From Pyxidicoccus parkwaysis (GTDB lineage Bacteria; Myxococcota; Myxococcia; Myxococcales; Myxococcaceae): DNA of 64,000 bases. The translations under genes and the position numbers were made by a program. Shown in pieces: positions 1 through 9,433 of the stretch. Under the pieces are notes generated by a model. The model was not told the origin of the DNA. It did no database searches and was given only the letters and a program-made list of their open reading frames with translations. Location: contig NZ_CP071090.1 of NCBI RefSeq assembly GCF_017301735.1, positions 6,190,001 through 6,254,000 of the forward strand, in the 5' to 3' direction. Positions within the stretch are counted from its first letter, which is position 1. Each line of letters opens with the position of its first letter.

Positions 1-3000
1 AGCCCCTGGTGCCCGGTGCGCGCCTCACCATTGGCCGCCCCTGGGCCAACGTGCGCGTGTACGTGCTGGACGCGGCGCTGTGCCCCGTCCCCGTGGGCGT
101 GACTGGCGAGCTGTGCGTGGGCGGCGTGGGCGTGGCCCGTGGCTACCTCGGCCTGCCGGGACTCACCGCCGAGCGCTTCGTACCCGACGCGTTCAGCGCC
201 GAAGCGGGCGCACGCCTGTACCGCACCGGAGACCGGGCGCGGTGGCTGGCGGACGGCACGCTGGAGTACCTCGGCCGCGCCGACGCCCAGGTGAAGGTGC
301 GGGGCTATCGCATCGAGCTGGCGGAAGTCGAAGCCGCACTGCTCGCCTTCTCCGACGTCGCGCAGGCCGTGGCCCTGGTGCGCGAGGACGTGCCCGGTGA
401 CAAGCGCCTCGTCGGCTACGTCGCCGCTCCCGAGTCACACGACCTGACCGCCCTGCGCGCCGCACTCAAGCAGCAGCTGCCCGAGTACATGGTGCCCTCC
501 TCCCTGGTGCGCCTGGACGCCCTGCCGCTCACCGCCAACGGCAAGGTGGACACCCGGGCCCTCCCGGTTCCCGCGTCCATCCAGTCCCGCAGCGCCTCCC
601 GTCCTCCGCGCACCGACTGCGAGCGCGAGCTGGCGGCGCTCTGGGCGCGAGTCCTCCAGGTGGCCCATCCCGGCGCGGAGGACGACTTCTTCGAGCTGGG
701 CGGCAACTCGCTGAGCGCCACGCAGGTCATCTCCCGGGTCCGCAAGCACTTCGGCGTGGAGCTCTCCTTCGCCGACTTCTTCTCCCTGCCCACCCTCGAG
801 GCCCTGGCCCGGCACATCGAGGCGCTGGCCGTGGACCGGCCCGCATCGCTCCAGCCCCTGCTCCGTCCCCGGACGCGGAGCGGACATCCGCCCCTGTCCT
901 TCGCGCAGCAGCGCCTGTGGTTCTTCTCGAAGCTGGAGCCTGACGGCGCCACGTACAACCTGCCAGTCGCCGTGCGCCTGGAGGGCACACTCGATGTGCC
1001 CGCGCTCGCACGGGCCCTGCGTGATTTGCTCCAGCGCCATGAATCCCTGCGCACCACGCTCCAGGAGCAGGACCACCAGCCCGTCCAGGTCGTCGCGGAC
1101 CGGCCCGCGCTCCCCGCGGGGTGGATGGACCTGGAAGCCCTCCCCGAGCACGAGCGTGACGCCGCGCTCCAGCGCCTCGTCGAGCACGAGTCCCAGCAGC
1201 CGTTCAACCTGGAGACGGGCCCGCTCTGGCGGGTCCTCCTGGTACGCCGCGCGGAGCAGCAGCATGTGCTGCTCCTCACCTTGCACCACGTCATCGCGGA
1301 CGGCTGGTCGCTGGGCGTCCTCACCGAGGAGCTGAGCACGCTGTACACGGCGCACGTCGAGGGCCGGCCGCCGCGTCTCGAGCCGCTGCCGGTGCAGTAC
1401 CCGGACTTCGCCCTCTGGCAGCGGTCCTGGCTGCGCGACGAGGTGCTGGAGGCGGAGCTCGGCTGGTGGCGCCAGCAACTCCAGGGTGCGCCCCGCGCGC
1501 TGGAGCTGCCCACCGACAGGCCGCGCCCGGCGACGCAGAGCTTCCGCGGCGCCGCGCATCCATTCCATTTCCCGCGCGAGCTGTCGGACGCGCTCGAAGC
1601 GCTCTGCCGCCAGGAGGGAGCCACGCCCTCGATGGTGGTGCTCGCCGCCTTCCAGGCGCTGCTGTCCCGCTACTCCGGCCAGGACGACGTCAGCGTCGGC
1701 ACGCCCATCGCGGGCCGTACGCACGCGGACCTGGAAGGCCTCATCGGCTTCTTCGTCAACACGCTGGTGCTGCGCACGAAGCTGGACGGAGACCCGAGCT
1801 TCCGCGCACTGCTCGCGCGCGTGCGCGGCGTGATGCTCGGTGCCAACTCGCACCAGGACGTCCCCTTCGAGAAGCTGGTGGAGACGCTGCGGCCCGAGCG
1901 CGCTCCCGGCCGCACCCCGCTCTTCCAGGTGATGCTCGCGTACCAGAACGCGCCCATGCCGCAGCTGATGGGGCCGGGGCTGAAGATGGGCGGCATGAAG
2001 GTCGAGAGCCGCTCGGCGAAGTTCGACCTCATCCTGGCCATTTCCGACCGGGGCCATGGACTGAGAGGACAGCTGGAGTACAGCACCGACCTCTTCGACG
2101 CCTCGACGGCGGCGAGGATGGTGCGACACCTGCGCGTGCTGCTGGAAGCGGCGCTCGCGACACCGGACCGGCCGCTGTCTACCCTGTCCATGCTGACGCC
2201 CGAGGAGCGGCACCTGCTGTTCCACGCGTGGCGCGAGCCGTCCGCCAGCTCGGTGGAAGACGCCAGCCTGCACCGGCTCTTTCAGGCCCAGGCCCGCATC
2301 ACGCCACACGCGGTGGCCGCGGAGCACGAAGGCCAGACGCTCACCTGGAGTGAGCTGTACCAGCGCGCGCGCCAGGTGCACCGCTCGCTGCTCGTGCGCG
2401 GACTGGTGGAGCTGCCCGAGCCGCCTCCACTCGTACCGGTGCCGCGCACGGACGCGCTGCCGTTGTCCTTCGCCCAGCAGCGGCTGTGGTTCCTCGCCCA
2501 GCTGACGCCCGGCAGCTCCACCTACAACATCCCCACCGCCGTACGGCTGGAGGGTGAGTTGCATGTCGAAGCCCTCCACCGTGCCCTCACCGAATTGGTG
2601 CGACGCCACGAATCCCTGCGCACCACCTTCCGAGAGCAGCAAGGCCAGCCCGTGCAATTCATCGCGCCCCCGGCGGAGCTGCCACTGGAGCTGATGGACC
2701 TGAGCGGCCTGAACGAAGACGCATCCCAGGAGGCCCGGCGCCTGCTGACCCGCGAAAGCCTCCACGCCTTCGACCTGGCCACGGGCCCGTTGCTGCGCAC
2801 TGTGCTCCTGAAGCTCGCCCCGGCCACTCACGTGCTGGTGCTGACCATGCACCACATCGTCTCCGACGGCTGGTCCATGGGCGTGCTGGTGCGCGAGGTC
2901 GCCGCGCTCTACGCCGCCTTCAGCCGGGGACAGCCCTCGCCCCTGCCCGAGCTACCCGTGCAGTACGCCGACTACTCCGTCTGGCAGCGCTCCTGGCTTC

Positions 3001-6000
3001 ACGGAGACAGCCTTGAGCAGCAGCTCTCCTGGTGGCGTCAGCACCTGGAGGGCGCACCGCATGCGCTGGAGTTGCCCACCGACTTCCCCCGGCCCGCCGT
3101 GCGCTCCTCCGCAGGGGCCATCCTCCACTTCCACCTGCCCGCCGAGCTGAGTCAGTCGCTCCAGTCGCTCTCCCAGCAGCACGGCGCCACTCTCTTCATG
3201 GGCCTGCTGGCCGCCACGCATGCGCTGTTGGCGCGCTACTGCGGGCAGGACGACATCACCGTTGGTTCCTCCATCGCCGGCCGTCGCTTCGCCCAGCTCG
3301 AGGGCCTCATCGGCTGCTTCATCAACACGCTCGCGCTGCGCTCGCGCATGCACGACAACCCCAGCTTCTCCCAACTGCTGGCCCGCGTACGCGAGACGAC
3401 GCTGGGTGCCTACGCGCACCAGGACGTCCCCTTCGAGAAGCTGGTGGAGGAACTGCGGCCCCAGCGCGACCTGAGCCGTTCTCCGTTCTTCCAGGTCATG
3501 CTCGTCCTCCAGCAGAACGCATCCCAGCCGGCCGCCCCGGCGCACCCGGCGCAGCTGTCTATGCATCCGGTGGAGATGGGGGCCGTGGGCTCCAAGTTCG
3601 ACCTCACCTTCTCCTTCACCCACTCTCCCGAGGGCCTGGCCGGCACGGCCACGTACAGCACCGCCCTCTTCCGTGAAGACACCGTGCGCCGTCTCGTCAA
3701 CCACCTGCGCACGCTGCTGCACGGCGTGGTGGCCCGCCCCGAAGCGCGCCTGTCCGAGCTGCCGCTCCTGGACGACGCCGAGTGCCACCAACTGCTGCGC
3801 GAGTGGAATGATGCCCGGACGGACCTCCCGTCCGAGTCCTGTGTGCATTCCCTCATCGAGGCCCAGGCCGCGCTTCACCCGACACGACTCGCAGTGGCAT
3901 GCGAAGAAGAGGTGCTCACCTACGCGGAGCTGGAGGCCCGCGCCAACCAGCTCGCGTGGCACCTGCGCTCGCTGGGCGTGGGGCCCGAGCGGTGCGTTGC
4001 CCTGTGCCTTGAGCGCTCCGTGGAGCTGGTGGTGGCCCTGCTGGCGACGTGGAAGGCCGGCGGTGCCTACGTGCCGTTGGACCCGGCCCAGCCCGCTGCA
4101 AGACTGCGAGCGCTGGTGGAGGAGGTCGACGCCCCTGTCGTGGTGACGACGTCCCGCTATGCCACTGCCTTCGCCTCCGCTTCCGTGCGAATGGATGAGA
4201 ACTCCGGTCTGCTCACGAGCCAGCGCACCGATGCGCAGACGAGTGGTCACGCCGCTGCCTTCGCAGTCGTACGGATGGACGAGGACGCCGAGCTGCTCGC
4301 GCGCCAGCGCACAGATGCGCCGACGAGCGACGTGTCCGCAGACAACGTGGCCTACGTCCTCTTTACCTCCGGCAGCACCGGCAGGCCCAAGGGCGTCGCT
4401 GTCTCCCACGGTCAGCTCGCCCACTACGTCCACTCCGCCACCGAACGGTTGGGCCTCGCCGACTGCGCAAGCTTCGCCCTCGTCTCCACCTTCGTCGCAG
4501 ACCTCGGCAACACCGTCCTCTTCCCCGCCCTTTGCACCGGCGGCCTGCTGCACGTCCTCACTCAAGAGCGCGCCAGCAACCCCGCGGGCGTCGCCGAGTA
4601 CTTCCAGCGTCACCGCGTCGACTGCGTCAAGCTCGTCCCCTCTCACCTCTCCGCCCTGCTCACCGCGGCAGAGCCCCGTCACGTCCTGCCTCGCATGAAG
4701 CTGGTGCTCGGCGGTGAGTCCTCCACCTGGGCACTCATGGAGCAGGTGCGCGCCCTCGCTCCCGACTGCGAAGTCTTCAACCATTACGGCCCCACCGAGA
4801 CGACGGTGGGCGTGCTCGCCGGCCGCGTGGAGTGGTCCCCGGGTGACGCCGCTCCGGCCACCGTGCCCCTGCACGGCTCCGCTCCGGCCACCGTGCCCCT
4901 GCACGGCTCCGCTCCGGCCACTGTGCCCCTGGGCCGGCCCCTGGCCCATTCACGCGTGTACGTGCTCGACGCGTGGCTGCAGCCCGTCCCCGTGGGCGTG
5001 CCCGGCGAGCTTTACATCGCCGGCCCCCAGGTGACGCGCGGCTACCTCGGCCGCCCGGAGCTCACGGCCGAGCGCTACCTGCCGGACCTCTACAGCTCCA
5101 CGCCGGGCGCGCGCATGTACCGCAGTGGCGACAAGGTGCGCTGGCTGGCGGACGGACGGTTGGAATTCATCGGCCGCGCCGACTTCCAGGTGAAGGTGCG
5201 CGGCTTCCGCGTCGAGCCGGGCGAAATCGCCACCGCGTTGCGAGAGCACCCCGCCGTGCGCGAAGCCCTGGTGGTGGCCCGCGAGGATGTCCCCGGTGAC
5301 AAGCGCCTCGTGGCCTACGTCGTCCTCTCCGAGCCAGTGCCCACCGAGTCCCTGCGCACCTTCCTCCAGGAGCGACTGCCGGCCTACATGGTGCCGTCCG
5401 CCTTCGTCACCCTGGAGGCCATGCCGCTAACGCCTAACGGCAAGGTGGACAGGAAGGCGCTGCCCGCCCCGGATATCTCCACGGCCAGCGCGGAGTACGT
5501 CGCTCCTCGCACCCCGCTGGAAGCACAGCTCGCGCAGGCATTCGCCGAGGTGCTGGGCCTGGAGCGTGTCGGCGTGAAGGACGACTTCTTCGCCCTCGGC
5601 GGCCACTCGCTGCTCGCCGTGCGCCTGCTGGCCCTCATCCGCCAGCGCACCGGCCTGACGCTGCCCCTGTCCGCGCTCTTCCAGGGCGCCACCGTCGAGC
5701 GGCTCGCTCGCCTCGCGCAGCAGTCTCCGGAGGTCCGCCAGCGCACGCCCAACCTGATGCGGCTCAACGAGAGCAGCTCCCAGCGCCGGCCCCTGTTCAT
5801 CGTCCACGGTGGCGGAGGCTCCCTGCTCAGCCATTCCGAGCTCGCCCGCAACCTCGGGAACGGTCGGCCCATCCACGGCATCTTCGCCAATGGCTTGAAT
5901 GGCGGCGAGCTGCCTCCCGCCGACATGGAAGTCCTGGCCCGCTCCTACGCGGAGCAGGTGCGCGACGTGCAGCCCCACGGCCCCTACCTGCTGGCGGGCT

Positions 6001-6575
6001 GGTCCCTGGGGGGAGTAGTGGCGTTCGAGATGGCGCGGCAACTCGAGGCCATCGGCGAGCGGGTGGAACTGCTGGCCCTCATCGACAGCTACGCGCCCCC
6101 GAGAGAGGTCCAACCGGCGCCCGCGCCGCTGGCACGGGTGGCCACCTTCGCCGGGATGGTGGGACTGCCGCTGCAGGACCTCCCGCCACTGGACCCGGAG
6201 CAGCTGAGCGGGCTGGAAGGCGCGGAGCTGATGCAGCGGGTGATGGAAGGGCTGAAGAACCTGCCCGCCATCGAAGGCCTTGAGCCGGACCACGTCAGCC
6301 AGCTCTTCGCCGTCCACGAGCGGCTCACCGAGGCACAACGTGGCTACGTGCCCCCAAGCCCCTACACGGGCACGGCCGAGTTCCTCATGGCTGCTTCAAG
6401 GCCCCCTCAGTACAGCTGGGGCGCGGATGGGGGCTGGTCGGCCTGGGTCTCCGGTGGCGTCAGGGTGAGCGAGGTGCCGGGTGACCACGTCTCGCTGATT
6501 CAGCCGCCGAACGTCGCCACCCTGGCGGAGAAGCTCAACGCGCTCATGCGCGCGCTGGAGCCCGAGGACGCCTGA
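1..6575 (+). CDS. Non-ribosomal peptide synthetase, 3' portion ending in thioesterase (5' end outside window)
   Basis: The reading frame is open from the window edge, so the gene starts upstream. Numbering residues from nt 9, the domain order is: C-terminal part of an adenylation (A) domain (1-180); carrier protein with DDFFELGGNSL (about 205-275); condensation domain with HHVIADG (426); a roughly 50-residue stub of an A-domain N-terminus (748-798); a second condensation domain with HHIVSDG (948); a full A domain (about 1277-1818) with LFTSGSTGRPKG and YGPTETT; a carrier protein with GGHSL; and a type I thioesterase with GWSLGG, an Asp in LIDSY and the His in GDHVSL. Aligned by eye to GrsA, the full A domain reads D-L-T-K-V-G-H-V-G-K at the ten specificity positions, the published aspartate-type code. 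The thioesterase makes this the last protein of its assembly line, releasing the peptide by hydrolysis or cyclisation. Confidence 0.95.
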   Translation, partial: PLVPGARLTIGRPWANVRVYVLDAALCPVPVGVTGELCVGGVGVARGYLGLPGLTAERFVPDAFSAEAGARLYRTGDRARWLADGTLEYLGRADAQVKVRGYRIELAEVEAALLAFSDVAQAVALVREDVPGDKRLVGYVAAPESHDLTALRAALKQQLPEYMVPSSLVRLDALPLTANGKVDTRALPVPASIQSRSASRPPRTDCERELAALWARVLQVAHPGAEDDFFELGGNSLSATQVISRVRKHFGVELSFADFFSLPTLEALARHIEALAVDRPASLQPLLRPRTRSGHPPLSFAQQRLWFFSKLEPDGATYNLPVAVRLEGTLDVPALARALRDLLQRHESLRTTLQEQDHQPVQVVADRPALPAGWMDLEALPEHERDAALQRLVEHESQQPFNLETGPLWRVLLVRRAEQQHVLLLTLHHVIADGWSLGVLTEELSTLYTAHVEGRPPRLEPLPVQYPDFALWQRSWLRDEVLEAELGWWRQQLQGAPRALELPTDRPRPATQSFRGAAHPFHFPRELSDALEALCRQEGATPSMVVLAAFQALLSRYSGQDDVSVGTPIAGRTHADLEGLIGFFVNTLVLRTKLDGDPSFRALLARVRGVMLGANSHQDVPFEKLVETLRPERAPGRTPLFQVMLAYQNAPMPQLMGPGLKMGGMKVESRSAKFDLILAISDRGHGLRGQLEYSTDLFDASTAARMVRHLRVLLEAALATPDRPLSTLSMLTPEERHLLFHAWREPSASSVEDASLHRLFQAQARITPHAVAAEHEGQTLTWSELYQRARQVHRSLLVRGLVELPEPPPLVPVPRTDALPLSFAQQRLWFLAQLTPGSSTYNIPTAVRLEGELHVEALHRALTELVRRHESLRTTFREQQGQPVQFIAPPAELPLELMDLSGLNEDASQEARRLLTRESLHAFDLATGPLLRTVLLKLAPATHVLVLTMHHIVSDGWSMGVLVREVAALYAAFSRGQPSPLPELPVQYADYSVWQRSWLHGDSLEQQLSWWRQHLEGAPHALELPTDFPRPAVRSSAGAILHFHLPAELSQSLQSLSQQHGATLFMGLLAATHALLARYCGQDDITVGSSIAGRRFAQLEGLIGCFINTLALRSRMHDNPSFSQLLARVRETTLGAYAHQDVPFEKLVEELRPQRDLSRSPFFQVMLVLQQNASQPAAPAHPAQLSMHPVEMGAVGSKFDLTFSFTHSPEGLAGTATYSTALFREDTVRRLVNHLRTLLHGVVARPEARLSELPLLDDAECHQLLREWNDARTDLPSESCVHSLIEAQAALHPTRLAVACEEEVLTYAELEARANQLAWHLRSLGVGPERCVALCLERSVELVVALLATWKAGGAYVPLDPAQPAARLRALVEEVDAPVVVTTSRYATAFASASVRMDENSGLLTSQRTDAQTSGHAAAFAVVRMDEDAELLARQRTDAPTSDVSADNVAYVLFTSGSTGRPKGVAVSHGQLAHYVHSATERLGLADCASFALVSTFVADLGNTVLFPALCTGGLLHVLTQERASNPAGVAEYFQRHRVDCVKLVPSHLSALLTAAEPRHVLPRMKLVLGGESSTWALMEQVRALAPDCEVFNHYGPTETTVGVLAGRVEWSPGDAAPATVPLHGSAPATVPLHGSAPATVPLGRPLAHSRVYVLDAWLQPVPVGVPGELYIAGPQVTRGYLGRPELTAERYLPDLYSSTPGARMYRSGDKVRWLADGRLEFIGRADFQVKVRGFRVEPGEIATALREHPAVREALVVAREDVPGDKRLVAYVVLSEPVPTESLRTFLQERLPAYMVPSAFVTLEAMPLTPNGKVDRKALPAPDISTASAEYVAPRTPLEAQLAQAFAEVLGLERVGVKDDFFALGGHSLLAVRLLALIRQRTGLTLPLSALFQGATVERLARLAQQSPEVRQRTPNLMRLNESSSQRRPLFIVHGGGGSLLSHSELARNLGNGRPIHGIFANGLNGGELPPADMEVLARSYAEQVRDVQPHGPYLLAGWSLGGVVAFEMARQLEAIGERVELLALIDSYAPPREVQPAPAPLARVATFAGMVGLPLQDLPPLDPEQLSGLEGAELMQRVMEGLKNLPAIEGLEPDHVSQLFAVHERLTEAQRGYVPPSPYTGTAEFLMAASRPPQYSWGADGGWSAWVSGGVRVSEVPGDHVSLIQPPNVATLAEKLNALMRALEPEDA
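4164..4350 (+). repeat. Imperfect ~90-bp in-frame duplication inside the A domain
   Basis: Two tandem imperfect copies of about 30 codons encode the segments around VRMDENSGLLTSQRTDA and VRMDEDAELLARQRTDA. They lie just before the A3 core motif of the NRPS A domain. The extra segment is absent from the usual A-domain layout and probably sits in a surface loop. Confidence 0.75.
4851..4931 (+). repeat. 30-bp tandem repeat, 2.7 copies, in the NRPS A domain
   Basis: Two 30-bp units (4851-4880 and 4881-4910) are identical, and a third partial unit (4911-4931) has one mismatch. Each full unit encodes APATVPLHGS. The unit length is a multiple of three, so copy-number change keeps the frame. It falls between the A5 motif (YGPTETT) and the following GRPLAHSRVYVLD segment. 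Confidence 0.95.
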
Positions 6576-6593
6576 AGGGCACCGCGCACCGCG

Positions 6594-6636
6594 GAAAAAA
6601 GAAACCGCCTCCGAGGCACGAAGCCCCGGAGGCGGT
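6594..6636 (-). terminator. Rho-independent terminator of the M4 protease gene
   Basis: Read on the minus strand, a 14-bp stem (arms 6604-6617 and 6623-6636, one mismatch) with a 5-nt loop is followed by a T-rich run (6594-6603). It lies just past the protease stop codon. It may also block read-through from the converging NRPS gene. Confidence 0.85.
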
Positions 6637-6677
6637 GTCGCGGCGAGACTTCAGCCCGCCGCGCGGTACGGCTCAGG

Positions 6678-8579
6678 CTAGTAGGTCGCCTTGAGCGAGA
6701 CGCCGCTGTACGTCGAGTAGGCGTTCAGCATGATGTAGAAGCGGCCGGACGTCGTCTTCGCGGCGATGCTGCACGACTCGGCGTTGCCGGTGAGGTACGG
6801 GCGGCAGTCGTACGAGGTCGTCGTCGGGGCCGCGTTGTACTTCACGTACATGTCCGCATCACCCGTGCCGCCGCTGATGGCGAAGGTGGACGCCTTCGAG
6901 GCCGGCACGTCGATGCAGAAGAACTGCTGCGAGCCCGTCGCACCGGAGAGACCCGTCAGGGCCACGCCGTTGGTCAGCAGGGTGCAGGGCGTCGGCACGC
7001 CCACGCCCACCGCTTCCCAGGCCTTCGTCACCGAGTCCTGGATGGCCGTGCTGTAGCCGAGCTGCTGCGCCGCCGTCACCGTGTACGTCTTCGCCTGGGC
7101 GAACGTGGTGGACGCCGTGAAGAGGTCCGTGTTGGCCTTGTAGAAGATGCGCGCGGCCACTTCCACGCCCACGCCCGGCACGCTCACCGTCGTCTTGCCG
7201 CGCGGGTGCGTGCCGCCCGTGGCGAGCAGCTTGAACGCCAGGTTGGCGATACCCGAGTTCCAGTGCACGCCGCCGTTGTCGGAGGTGCCCGTGTAGCGCT
7301 CGGGGTAGTAGTCCTTCGACGAGCCGTCCTGCGTCGGGTTGCCCATGTAGCGGAGGGCGTCACCCGCGGTGCCCGGCGTCCAGATGTCCTCGCCAATCAT
7401 CCACACGTCCGCGCTGGTGGACCAGCCGGTGGACCAGGACTCGCACACCGCCGCGAAGATGTCGGACATGCCCTCGTTGAGCGCGCCGGACTCGTTGGAG
7501 TACGTCAGGTTGGACTCGGAGGACGTCACGGCGTGCGTCAGCTCGTGCACCGTCACGTCGGCGTCCTTGCCGAGCATGCCGGACTGCACGCCGTCGCCGT
7601 CGCCGTACACCATCTGGGTGCCGTTCCAGTAGGCGTTGACGTAGTTGGTGCTGTAGTGCACCGAGCTCTTCAGCTGCGCGCCCGCGTTGTTGTACGAGTC
7701 GCGGCCGAACACCGTCTTGTAGCAGTTGTACGTGAACCCGAGCTGGTCGTAGTTCATGTCGATGTGCGCGTCGCCCGTGGTGGCCCCGCCCTCGCTGCGG
7801 CGCAGGGTGCCCGGCAGCGTGGTGCCGTTGTTGGCGCTGTACACGGCGCGGCTGAGGGCCGTGTGGATGTCGGTGACGCGGTCGGCGACGGCGCCCGTGG
7901 TGGCGTCCACGAAGACGTGGTCGCGGATGGGCAGGCTGGCGCCCTCACCCGTCACCACCACCTCGTAGGCCAGCGTCAGCTTCGCGCCCTCGGTCGGGCG
8001 CACGTAGACGAGGCGCGGCTGGCCCTCAATCTCCAGGCGGGTGCCCACGGTGCTGCGCAGGGCGGACGTCATCGCGGACTGGGCGGCGATGCGCGCCTTG
8101 GAGGCAATGCCAGACTCGCCGTCACGGGCCGAGCCGTTGGCCATGACGATGTTGCCGTCCTTGTCCAGGTGGACGGCCAACTCCTGGCCCACCACGGGCA
8201 GGCCATTCTTCGTCTGGCTGTAGCGGATGTGCGTAAAGCCCTGGTCGTCCACGCTGACCCGGCTCACCACCAGGTCCTCGGCGCGCAGGCGGAAGGAGCC
8301 GGCAATGCCCGGCAGCGCGGCGCTGACGGCGCGCACCGTGTCCGCACCCGCGAAGCCGCGCACCGCGCTGTCCACCGTACCCAGGCGGCCGCGGATGAGG
8401 AACGGAACGCCATCGTCATGCCGGCCGATGACCTCGGCGCCGGGCATGGAGGCCAGCGAGCTCGTCACGTCCGCGAGCTCGTCAGGCTTCTGGGAGTCCT
8501 GAGACGACGCGTCACCACTCATCTCGCACGCGGTCAGGGGGAGGACCAGCAGTGCGGCAAGGATACGGGTTCGAACCAA
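6678..8579 (-). CDS. Secreted M4 (thermolysin-like) zinc metalloprotease, lipoprotein-type signal
   Basis: The 633-residue protein has an N-terminal propeptide of the fungalysin/thermolysin type, a catalytic domain with HELTH (345-349) and the downstream glutamate ligand in NEGMSD, and a C-terminal pre-peptidase (PPC) domain from about residue 540. I chose the TTG start at 8579 because AGGAG precedes it by nine bases and it is followed by a short lipoprotein signal ending in LTAC. An in-frame ATG at 8780 would add about 67 residues, bury this signal and has an SD-like GAGGGG directly abutting it. The role is extracellular or surface proteolysis, as expected of a predatory bacterium. A PPC domain is often removed after secretion. 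The gene is monocistronic, with its own promoter and terminator. Confidence 0.93.
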   Translation of the reverse strand: MVRTRILAALLVLPLTACEMSGDASSQDSQKPDELADVTSSLASMPGAEVIGRHDDGVPFLIRGRLGTVDSAVRGFAGADTVRAVSAALPGIAGSFRLRAEDLVVSRVSVDDQGFTHIRYSQTKNGLPVVGQELAVHLDKDGNIVMANGSARDGESGIASKARIAAQSAMTSALRSTVGTRLEIEGQPRLVYVRPTEGAKLTLAYEVVVTGEGASLPIRDHVFVDATTGAVADRVTDIHTALSRAVYSANNGTTLPGTLRRSEGGATTGDAHIDMNYDQLGFTYNCYKTVFGRDSYNNAGAQLKSSVHYSTNYVNAYWNGTQMVYGDGDGVQSGMLGKDADVTVHELTHAVTSSESNLTYSNESGALNEGMSDIFAAVCESWSTGWSTSADVWMIGEDIWTPGTAGDALRYMGNPTQDGSSKDYYPERYTGTSDNGGVHWNSGIANLAFKLLATGGTHPRGKTTVSVPGVGVEVAARIFYKANTDLFTASTTFAQAKTYTVTAAQQLGYSTAIQDSVTKAWEAVGVGVPTPCTLLTNGVALTGLSGATGSQQFFCIDVPASKASTFAISGGTGDADMYVKYNAAPTTTSYDCRPYLTGNAESCSIAAKTTSGRFYIMLNAYSTYSGVSLKATY

Positions 8580-8863
8580 GGGGGGATGCTCCTGTGAGCC
8601 CGCCTGCGGGGTGCCGGCGGGCGGCTCCCGCCTGAGCACGGACCGGGCCAACAGCTTGAGCACTCGCGATGCACTCGATAAGCCCCGCGCACGCCTGACT
8701 TCCGGTGGCACACGGATGTCGCTCGACGTACTGTCGGAATGTATCAAGACGTTACAGAAAATACGGGGAAGCCTGCTCATCCCCTCGGGAGCGACGCTCC
8801 GCGAGCCTGTCTTTCAAAACGACACACCATCAGTGAGGGTGTCTGACTTTGAAGCAGGCGAGA
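8580..8863 (-). other. Long 5' leader of the M4 protease transcript
   Basis: About 280 nt separate the predicted -10 box from the TTG start. This stretch is open in the protease frame from 8780 but lacks a well-placed ribosome site there. I saw no known riboswitch. The length suggests possible post-transcriptional control. Confidence 0.5.
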
Positions 8864-8892
8864 ATTATAACGGAATATGTTTTGGATGACAA
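8864..8892 (-). promoter_or_regulatory. Near-consensus sigma70 promoter for the M4 protease
   Basis: On the minus strand, TTGTCA (8892-8887) is followed after exactly 17 bases by TATAAT (8869-8864). The site lies in an AT-rich pocket just past the stop codon of the upstream methyltransferase-like gene and points into the protease leader. Confidence 0.85.
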
Positions 8893-8894
8893 CC

Positions 8895-9347
8895 TTATGC
8901 GGGGCCGGGCTCACCCACCAGGACGCGAGCGCGACCCTCCATGGAGAGCTTCACCTCCTCCACGGTGGTGAAGCCAGACGCGCGAGCCAGCTCAGCCAGG
9001 TGTCGCATCCATGGGTTGTAGGGCATGCCGTTGTCGGAGCAGCACGGCACCACGGCGAAGGGCAGCCGGTGCTTCGCGGCGTATTCAATGATGACCCGGG
9101 TGGCGCCGTCCGGGTGCATGCCGACCACCAGCTCCGCCTCGCACGGCTCGTCGAGGGCGAAGATGCGCTGGGCGTAGGTGACGGGCAGGTGCTTGTGCCG
9201 CAAGTCGAAGGTGGTGACAGCGCGGCCGCGCTTCGTCAGCGCCTCGTTGAGACGTCCCTGGCCGCCCGCGACGTCGAAGACGCGAGGGGCCGCGAAGCGC
9301 GACACGATGAAGTCCGCGAAGAGGTCGAAGCGACGCTTGTCCGCCAT
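8895..9347 (-). CDS. Small methyltransferase-like (Rossmann-fold) protein
   Basis: The 150-residue protein has a FDVAGGQGRLNEAL segment resembling motif I of SAM-dependent methyltransferases, followed by an acidic strand end in TTFDLRHK. A later VVGMHPDGATR and VVPCCSDN segment recalls the motif IV/VI region of small RNA-methyltransferase-like proteins. It is shorter than typical class I enzymes and seems to lack a separate substrate domain. It lies downstream of holA on the same strand, with an 86-nt gap. The substrate cannot be inferred. Confidence 0.65.
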   Translation of the reverse strand: MADKRRFDLFADFIVSRFAAPRVFDVAGGQGRLNEALTKRGRAVTTFDLRHKHLPVTYAQRIFALDEPCEAELVVGMHPDGATRVIIEYAAKHRLPFAVVPCCSDNGMPYNPWMRHLAELARASGFTTVEEVKLSMEGRARVLVGEPGPA

Positions 9348-9433
9348 GGCGGGCCTCCTCTACTGAAACCCGGGCGCATCTGGAAGCACCCGGAGCGGGA
9401 AGCAGGCGACCTGCCCCTCCCCTCGCCGGGCGC

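Noticed and set aside
2952-4949. A 665-codon minus-strand frame inside the NRPS gene
   Set aside because: Low-complexity antisense shadow. The plus strand encodes condensation and adenylation domains throughout.
8580-8780. N-terminal extension of the M4 protease from an ATG at 8780
   Set aside because: The ATG has an SD-like sequence directly abutting it, and the extension would bury the lipoprotein signal. The TTG at 8579 has a well-placed AGGAG.
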